64,000 nucleotides of DNA from Bog-473 sp963745665 (lineage in GTDB: Bacteria > Actinomycetota > Acidimicrobiia > Acidimicrobiales > RAAP-2), in NCBI GenBank assembly GCA_963745665.1, contig CAVUYE010000003.1, forward strand, positions 814,947 through 878,946, written 5' to 3'. The notes beneath the pieces were generated by a model. It made no database searches. It had not been told where the DNA came from and was given only the letters and a program-made list of their open reading frames with translations. Positions 58,565 to 64,000 of this stretch are shown here, piece after piece. The number at the start of each line of letters is the position of its first letter. The first letter of the stretch is position 1. The position numbers were made by a program, and so were the translations under genes.

Positions 58565-60124
58565 TTACATGAGACGCGAGCGCAGATCCTGCTTGAGCAC
58601 CTTGCCCATCGCGTTCCTGGGAAGCGCGTCGATGACCTGGAGCTGCTCGGGGCATTTCTGGATGGCGAGACCCTCGAGGCTGCAGTGCTCACGGATATCG
58701 TTCAGCTCGATTTGGCATCCGTCACGCAGTACGACAACGGCCACGACCCGTTCTCCCGTGCGTGGGTCCGGTAAGCCGAAGACAGTCGCATCGGTGACGG
58801 CGGGATGTCGGTACAGCATCTCTTCGATCTCTACGACGGAAATGTTCTCTGCGTTGCGGATGATGATGTCCTTGAGACGGCCCGTGATGCGGACGTTTCC
58901 CGTCTCGTCGATCGTGCCGAGGTCACCGGTGTGGAACCATCCATTGGCATCGAAGGCAGACGCGTCGAGCGTCGCATCGACGTAGCCGGAGAAGCACTGG
59001 GGACCTCGAAGCTGCAGCTCGCCTTCTTGGCCCGCTGCACAGACGTCCCCCTGCGCGTCGACGGTGCGCACCGAGACGCCCGACGCCGGCCGCCCAACCG
59101 ACGTCGTCAGGATCTCCTCAGAGTCACTTGGTGCCGCGGACGTGGCGTTGGGGAACTCGGTGAGCCCCCAGCTGCCGACGATGGGTACGCCGAACACGGC
59201 CCGCATTTCGTGGTGGATTTCGGTGGGGACGGGGGCACCGCCGAAGACTCCGAATCGCAGGGCGGGAAAGAGTGCGGCATTGGTGTCTTCGTGCGCGGCG
59301 TCCAGGTAAGCCCGGAAGAACGGGACGGCGGTGCCCAGCGCCGTGGGCCCATGGAGGGCCATCCGGCGGGGGGTCGTCTCCGGGTCGAAAGCCTCGAAGA
59401 GGACGAGGTGGACCCCCCCGCGAATGCTTGATGCCAGGACGGACGCGCCACCGATATGTGTGATCGGCCAAGGGATCGGATAGACATCGTTCTCACCGAA
59501 TCCTGTGAGTTCGAGCAAGGCGTTGGCCGAGGACATGATGCTGGCGTCCGTATGGCGAGCGCCCTTGGGCTCGGCGGTGGTGCCAGACGAGTAGTAGATC
59601 CAACGGGGACTATCGATCGACGGCGATGGAGATCGCGCCAAGCTGTTCGGGTCTGCGGTCGGTAGGGCGAGTCCCATTTGGGAACCTCCGGTGCCTAGCT
59701 CGCTCAGATCGATCTCCATGACCTCAATACCACCGGAAGTGGCGAGTTTCCGCGCCATGGCTCCGTGCGGAAAGCCGCGCCACTCCTCCGGCACGACAAG
59801 CAGCTCGGTGCCGACCTGCTCGGTGATGAACGACACCTCCTTCTCTCGCAGGATCGGGATCAATGGGTTCTGGACTGCGCCGATCCGTGCCAGCGCAACC
59901 AGGAGTACCGCGGCTTCAATCGTCGTTGGCAACTGCCAGGAGACCACCGTGTGCGCCCTGACACCCCGAGCTGAGAGCGCAGCGGCCGTCACTTCCGCTG
60001 CCTCGCAGAGCTGAGTTCGTGTCAGCGACCGGCCATGGTCGTCGGATACCACGGGAGCCTCTGGCTGTTCCTTGGCCGCTCGAACAACGAGTTCCCAGAA
60101 GGTCGGTGGCAGCGTGGACTCCAT
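58565..60124 (-). CDS. Acyl-CoA synthetase (AMP-binding, class I adenylate-forming)
   Basis: A 519-residue enzyme that activates a carboxylic acid to its CoA thioester. The ATP loop is WIYYSSGTTAEPKGARHTD, the A5 motif GSWGLTEFPNAT, A7 GWFHTGDLGTIDE, A8 GRLKDIIIRNAENISVVEIEE and the A10 lysine lies in LPRNAMGKVLKQDLR. Substrate may be a steroid-side-chain or other bulky acid, judging from the P450 and TetR neighbours. Its start overlaps the TetR gene stop by one base (TGATG). Confidence 0.93.
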   Translation of the reverse strand: MESTLPPTFWELVVRAAKEQPEAPVVSDDHGRSLTRTQLCEAAEVTAAALSARGVRAHTVVSWQLPTTIEAAVLLVALARIGAVQNPLIPILREKEVSFITEQVGTELLVVPEEWRGFPHGAMARKLATSGGIEVMEIDLSELGTGGSQMGLALPTADPNSLARSPSPSIDSPRWIYYSSGTTAEPKGARHTDASIMSSANALLELTGFGENDVYPIPWPITHIGGASVLASSIRGGVHLVLFEAFDPETTPRRMALHGPTALGTAVPFFRAYLDAAHEDTNAALFPALRFGVFGGAPVPTEIHHEMRAVFGVPIVGSWGLTEFPNATSAAPSDSEEILTTSVGRPASGVSVRTVDAQGDVCAAGQEGELQLRGPQCFSGYVDATLDASAFDANGWFHTGDLGTIDETGNVRITGRLKDIIIRNAENISVVEIEEMLYRHPAVTDATVFGLPDPRTGERVVAVVVLRDGCQIELNDIREHCSLEGLAIQKCPEQLQVIDALPRNAMGKVLKQDLRSRLM

Positions 60125-60780
60125 CAGCCAACACCATCGCCGCCGAAGCTGAAGGCCTCGGGGCGTTCAGGAGGATCAGCGCCTTCGACCTCGAGATCGT
60201 GCTCGAAAATGAGGTCGATGCTCTCGCTGAGATAGTCGTAGACAGCCGTGATGGGGAGACGCCCGGCGGACCACGCACGCAAGTTGCTGTCGAGGACGGC
60301 ATCCACTGTCCGCACGATCGTACGCGCACGACGGGGTTCCATGCCGTCGAGCAGCACCATGTAAACGCTCGATGTGGTCTGGTCCATCCTCTCGAGGATC
60401 TCTGTGGCGAAGGGATCCGACGAGACCTCAAGTGACGCGATCAGCCGGGCCAGTTGCGGCTGGTGCTGAAAAGCGCGGACCGAGCGGTGGAGTACCTCGG
60501 TGAGCTTCTCGCGTGGTGTCAGGCCTTGGGCGGGATGTCGAGCAAGACTGGACTTCAGTGTGGCTGCCCACTTCACCAATACCTCCGCGAAGAGGTGTTC
60601 CTTCGAGGCGAAGTAGTGGTAGAGCGTGCCAAGAGCAACGTCGGCTTCCTCGGCCACGTCCTTTATCTGGATGCGCTCGTACTCGTTACGCTCCAGCAGC
60701 ACGAGTCCCGCGTCGATGATGCGCTGACGGCGTGCCAGCTGTTCCTCGGTCAATACGGTCGGCGATACCGGTTCGGCCAT
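60124..60780 (-). CDS. TetR-family regulator (KstR-like)
   Basis: A 218-residue repressor. The N-terminal helix-turn-helix is IQIKDVAEEADVALGTLYHYFASKEHLF, a strong TetR match that resembles the KstR group controlling sterol degradation. The C-terminal ligand domain is helical. It is coupled to the acyl-CoA synthetase gene, so its effector may be a CoA thioester or acid of that pathway. An inverted repeat lies 72 bases upstream of its start. Confidence 0.9.
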   Translation of the reverse strand: MAEPVSPTVLTEEQLARRQRIIDAGLVLLERNEYERIQIKDVAEEADVALGTLYHYFASKEHLFAEVLVKWAATLKSSLARHPAQGLTPREKLTEVLHRSVRAFQHQPQLARLIASLEVSSDPFATEILERMDQTTSSVYMVLLDGMEPRRARTIVRTVDAVLDSNLRAWSAGRLPITAVYDYLSESIDLIFEHDLEVEGADPPERPEAFSFGGDGVG

Positions 60781-60851
60781 GTCAACCTCGTCCTAGGTTT
60801 CACGCCGATCCGTGACAGAGCGAGCTCGTCCTTGGCGCTGGGAATTTAAGA

Positions 60852-60868
60852 CTAGAACAGAAGTCTAG
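60852..60868. promoter_or_regulatory. Candidate TetR operator
   Basis: ctagaacagaagtctag: arms ctaga and tctag around a 7-base centre, in the gap between the P450 gene end and the TetR start. The TAGAAC element recalls KstR-type sites (T-n-n-A-A-C...). Autoregulation is likely. Confidence 0.45.
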
Positions 60869-60989
60869 CTCCAAGGGGAATCCGCTTGTGAACCACGGGA
60901 CAGTTATTGAAATCCGATTCTATATCGGACGATCGTGGTGAACCACCCCGCCGGCATCGAGCGAGGAGGAGCAATGGGGTACAGCCCGG

Positions 60990-62198
60990 CTACACCTGAA
61001 TGGGCAGTTGCTGATAGCCGCGTACGGTACTGGTGTGGAGCGGGACAGAGCGCTCCTTGTCCACGGTCCAAGTGTTGTATCGCTTGAGCGTCTCTTCAAG
61101 TGCGATTTTGCCCTCCATCCGGGCCAGTGCCGCACCCAGGCAGAAGTGGATGCCGTAACCGAATGCAACGTGCAATCGGAAGTTGCGGCGAATATCGAAA
61201 TCGTCCGGTTCGGGGTACACGCGTTCATCGCGCCCCGCAGAGCCGGTCAGCAAGAGCACCTTTGATTCGGCGGGGATGAGCTGTCCATGGAGTTCGACCT
61301 CCTGGGTCAACCACCGACCCTGCACCGGCGACGGCGACTCGTAGCGAAGGAGCTCTTCGATGGCGTTGGGTATGAGTGATGGATCCTGTGCCAGCGCGGC
61401 CAGCTGGTCAGGATGGTCGGCCAGAATGAGGCCGGCCCACCCCAGGAGGCGAGCAACAGTCTCCGTGCCAGCACTGACAAGAAGGATTCCGAACGCCGTG
61501 CATTCTTGTGGGGTGAGGTACCGCGGGGCACCGTCATCGGCGGCGATCTCCGCTTGGACCAGGTCGGTGAGCATGTCGTCCTGCGGCCGTTCTCCACGTT
61601 CCTTGATCAGCTGGCCGAGGTATTCGAAGAGCCACAAGCCTGACCGCATGGACATCTCATTGGCCATGCCAACCCCGGGCTCAAGGTGGAACAGACCGTC
61701 GATGTGGTGGCGGACATCCTCCCGGTCAGAAGTTGGTACCCCGAGCAGCATGGCAATGACTGTGGCGGGGAGCCGAGCTCCGAAATCCTGTACGTAGTCG
61801 AAGCTGTTCAGACCTTGCTGAGCATCGAGAAGGCTCGCGCAGAGCGTTCGGATCTCGTGCTCGAGCTCCGCCACCCGACGGGGCGTGAACGCCTTCGACA
61901 CCAGACGACGCAGAGCTGTGTGCTCTGGAGGGTCGAGGAAGATCATCATGCCCTCGGTCTGAGCCTCCTCAGTCATGCTCTCCAAGACAGTCGAATGTGC
62001 AGAGCTGTAACGCTGGGGATCCCGGTGGGCTTTGTCGATATCCTCGAAGCGACTCAAGGCCCAAAAGTCGTATTCATCGTTGTAGTACACCGGCGCCTCG
62101 TCACGGAGCCGTTTCCACACCGGATGAGGATTGTCTTTGAGCGATTCGTCGAATGGGTCCCAACGCAGGTCGGAAGGCTGATCGGGGAATCTGCTCAT
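60990..62198 (-). CDS. Cytochrome P450
   Basis: A 402-residue soluble bacterial P450 monooxygenase. The I-helix oxygen-binding motif is LLVSAGTETVARLLGWAG, the K-helix E-x-x-R is EELLRYESP, and the heme loop is HVAFGYGIHFCLGAALARMEG with the thiolate cysteine. It hydroxylates an unknown, probably hydrophobic substrate. It needs a ferredoxin; the nearest is 30 kb away and in another operon. Confidence 0.94.
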   Translation of the reverse strand: MSRFPDQPSDLRWDPFDESLKDNPHPVWKRLRDEAPVYYNDEYDFWALSRFEDIDKAHRDPQRYSSAHSTVLESMTEEAQTEGMMIFLDPPEHTALRRLVSKAFTPRRVAELEHEIRTLCASLLDAQQGLNSFDYVQDFGARLPATVIAMLLGVPTSDREDVRHHIDGLFHLEPGVGMANEMSMRSGLWLFEYLGQLIKERGERPQDDMLTDLVQAEIAADDGAPRYLTPQECTAFGILLVSAGTETVARLLGWAGLILADHPDQLAALAQDPSLIPNAIEELLRYESPSPVQGRWLTQEVELHGQLIPAESKVLLLTGSAGRDERVYPEPDDFDIRRNFRLHVAFGYGIHFCLGAALARMEGKIALEETLKRYNTWTVDKERSVPLHTSTVRGYQQLPIQV

Positions 62199-62295
62199 CT
62201 TTCAGTTGCCTCGTGCATTTGTGTCTCGATCATGCATCCCTCTGGTGTCAGCCTGCCTTGGCGCACTGCAGCCAGACTCAGCTGGGCTGATTGGA

Positions 62296-62301
62296 TATAA
62301 T
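62296..62301 (+). promoter_or_regulatory. -10 promoter element giving a probable leaderless transcript
   Basis: Perfect TATAAT, six bases before the GTG start of the amidohydrolase gene and within a near-palindromic ggatataatatacc. There is no ribosome-binding site. This spacing is typical of leaderless actinobacterial mRNAs, whose first base is the start codon. Confidence 0.6.
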
Positions 62302-62307
62302 ATACCT

Positions 62308-63540
62308 GTGGCGGTCATCCTAGAACGAGACGTCGACAAGATCCCCTGGATCGTGGACCTTGATGCGCATGTCGTTGAGCCGCCGGACGTGTGGTCCAGC
62401 CGCCTGCCGAGCCATTTCCGCGACGCTGGGCCCCATATTCAGTACATGCCCGGGGGAGTGCCCAAGCTGGAAGGGGCGTCTTATGTCGAAGCTCCCGGCA
62501 CAGATGGCCCGCCGGTTGCCTGGTGGTGCTACGAGGATCATCGGGCCTCGGTCAAGCGCACCATCGCCGCTGCCGGCTTCCCGGCGGAAGAAGTGGTGCT
62601 GAGGGGGGTCACCTATGACGAGATGCGCCCGGGCTGTTGGCAGCCCGAGGCGCGGTTGGAGGACATGACCCTTAACGGCGTTCAGGCCCAGCTCTGTTTC
62701 CCAAATTATCCCAGATTCTGCGGTCAGCAATTCCTGTGGGGAAAAGACCGGGCACTGGCGCTGCTGTGCGTCGAGGCGTACAACGACTGGATGGTGGAGG
62801 ATTGGTGCGGTCCGAGCGAGGGCCGACTGTTGCCCCTTTGCCTCATACCGCTCTGGGAAGTTGATCTCGCGGTGGCCGAGGTGGCGCGTAACGCGGCCCG
62901 GGGTGTGCGCGCTGTGGCTTTCAGTGAGCTCCCGACCTTCCTGGGTCTCCCGAGCATCTACTCGGGCTACTGGGATCCACTGTTCCGGGTCTGCCAGGAG
63001 ACCGGGACAGTCGTCTCCATGCATGTGGGCTCGGGCACCAAGACCCCACAGACCTCGCCTGATGCGCCGGACGCAGTGCCGGCGACCATCCTCTTCGGGA
63101 ACAGCATCGGCGGGATGTCCGATTTCATGTTCTCCGGCGTTCTGGAACGCTTTCCGCATCTCAAGCTGCTCTTCGCTGAATGCCAGATCGGTTGGATCCC
63201 CTACCTGCTCGAGCGGGCCGATGACGTGTGGTTGACCCACCGAGGCTGGAGCAACTCGCAGCTGTACTGCCCCGAACCACCCTCGATGTACTACTACCGA
63301 CAGATCTGGAGCTGTTTCTTCAAGGATCCGGTCGGGATGGAGCTCCTCGAGCGCGTTGGCCCGCGCAATGTGGTCTTCGAGACCGATTATCCCCACCAAG
63401 ATGGGACCTGGCCGCACTCGGTGGAGGCGGCAGCTGAACAGTTCGGTGATCAACCGCCCGAAATCGTGAATCGCTTGGCACGGGGGAACGCGATCGAATT
63501 GCTCGGCCTCGACCTCCCGCTGGAGGCGCCGCGAGTGTAA
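62308..63540 (+). CDS. Amidohydrolase-family protein (PF04909 type)
   Basis: A 410-residue TIM-barrel metal enzyme of the amidohydrolase-2 group, which contains decarboxylases and hydrolases. Metal or active-site residues appear in IVDLDAHVVEPPDVW (D-x-H), SMHVGSGTK (H) and VVFETDYPHQDGTWPHS (D-Y-P-H). The start at GTG 62308 fits both family similarity and the -10 element; the upstream open frame is not conserved-looking. It is divergent from the P450 gene and convergent with a second amidohydrolase gene, with 4 bases between their ends. Confidence 0.88.
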   Translation: MAVILERDVDKIPWIVDLDAHVVEPPDVWSSRLPSHFRDAGPHIQYMPGGVPKLEGASYVEAPGTDGPPVAWWCYEDHRASVKRTIAAAGFPAEEVVLRGVTYDEMRPGCWQPEARLEDMTLNGVQAQLCFPNYPRFCGQQFLWGKDRALALLCVEAYNDWMVEDWCGPSEGRLLPLCLIPLWEVDLAVAEVARNAARGVRAVAFSELPTFLGLPSIYSGYWDPLFRVCQETGTVVSMHVGSGTKTPQTSPDAPDAVPATILFGNSIGGMSDFMFSGVLERFPHLKLLFAECQIGWIPYLLERADDVWLTHRGWSNSQLYCPEPPSMYYYRQIWSCFFKDPVGMELLERVGPRNVVFETDYPHQDGTWPHSVEAAAEQFGDQPPEIVNRLARGNAIELLGLDLPLEAPRV

Positions 63541-63544
63541 AGGG

Positions 63545-64000
63545 CTAGGCAGTCGCCTTGGCCGCGATGGTGGCCAAGTCCACACCTGCACCAGTGCGCT
63601 CGAAGCGACCCTGATCGTACGAGCGGATGGACACGTCGTGTCCGATCGCCTCAGAGCGCAGCGCGCTCACCGTGCATCGTTCCCGAGCCCGATGGGCCAG
63701 GGGGTCAAAGGAGTACCAGCGACATGCATTCCCCCAGGTGATCTTCTCCATTTCATCGTCCGGTACGCCGGTCGCAACGTCAGCGAGCTCTTCGGGGGCG
63801 TGCGGCCATGACGAGTCAGAGTGGGGGTAATCGCACTCCCAGGCGATGTTGTCGATCCCGATCTGATGCCGGAGTTGAATCCCAATCGGATCGGAAATGA
63901 AGCAGGTCAGGAAGTGCTCTCGGAACACCTCGCTCGGCAACTTGGCGCCGAAGTCCTGCCCAGTCCACTTGTGGTGCATCTCATAGGTCCGGTCGACCCG
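63545..64000 (-). CDS. Amidohydrolase-family protein, C-terminal part (5' end outside window)
   Basis: The frame is open to the end of the window; 151 residues are visible. IGIDNIAWECDYPHSDSSWPHAPEEL matches the C-terminal active-site region of the neighbouring amidohydrolase, so this is a second member of the same family, in opposite orientation. The final ~40 residues (SALRSEAIGHDVSIRSYDQGRF) form an extra tail absent from the neighbour. Confidence 0.85.
   Translation of the reverse strand, partial: RVDRTYEMHHKWTGQDFGAKLPSEVFREHFLTCFISDPIGIQLRHQIGIDNIAWECDYPHSDSSWPHAPEELADVATGVPDDEMEKITWGNACRWYSFDPLAHRARERCTVSALRSEAIGHDVSIRSYDQGRFERTGAGVDLATIAAKATA

Overview
The window is high-GC, densely packed bacterial DNA with many 4-base stop/start overlaps and frequent GTG/TTG starts. 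The gene content points to an actinobacterium: a KstR-like TetR/P450/acyl-CoA synthetase catabolic set, an actinobacterial 93-aa protein family, a Nur-like Fur regulator, zinc anti-sigma factors, and an aa3-type oxidase with CtaG-like assembly factors. An Acidimicrobiia-like lineage is a reasonable guess, but no rRNA or complete tRNA is present to settle it.

Layout. 1-3.6 kb: end of a ketopantoate-reductase-like gene, a DinB-like protein, a large type I sulfatase and a small membrane protein. 3.7-9.8 kb: a minus-strand sugar-uptake locus (xylose/ribose-type binding protein, ATPase, permease), a translationally coupled secreted beta-propeller whose only plausible start is CTG, and a ROK sugar kinase. 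9.9-18.4 kb: phosphoribosyltransferase, IPT/TIG membrane protein, cyclopropane-fatty-acid synthase, an isocitrate-dehydrogenase-like protein, a LigD end-joining system split into a polymerase gene and a phosphoesterase-ligase gene, and a sulfotransferase. 18.4-27.2 kb: GGDEF-EAL protein, nickel/cobalt permease with a divergent Fur/Nur regulator, VOC protein, ArsC-type arsenate reductase, and an OmpR-type two-component system.

27.4-32.5 kb: a compact redox operon (Ser/Thr-rich membrane protein, ApbE flavin transferase, ferric-reductase-like heme membrane protein, NuoF-like flavo-iron-sulfur protein, ferredoxin) followed by a PadR-chrA pair with a clear palindromic operator. 32.7-44.6 kb: a terminal-oxidase island. 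Plus-strand TlpA and SCO genes face a minus-strand array encoding a polytopic-membrane/SCO fusion, a secreted repeat protein, CtaG, a cupredoxin, oxidase subunits II, I (reading frame broken once) and III, a 36-aa membrane peptide and a second CtaG-like protein.

45-51.9 kb: two separate ECF sigma/zinc anti-sigma pairs on opposite strands, a secreted lactonase-like propeller with a strong terminator, an SDR, a peroxiredoxin and an ABM-domain protein. 51.9-56.5 kb: short remnants of two unrelated genes, an SDR, a 3-hydroxyisobutyrate-dehydrogenase-like protein, and two insertion sequences; an IS5-family element sits inside the target duplication of an ISL3-family element. 56.5-64 kb: an acyl-CoA/P450 catabolic neighbourhood (SDR, enoyl-CoA hydratase, acyl-CoA synthetase, TetR regulator, P450, two amidohydrolases) suggesting breakdown of a lipid, steroid or terpenoid-like substrate.
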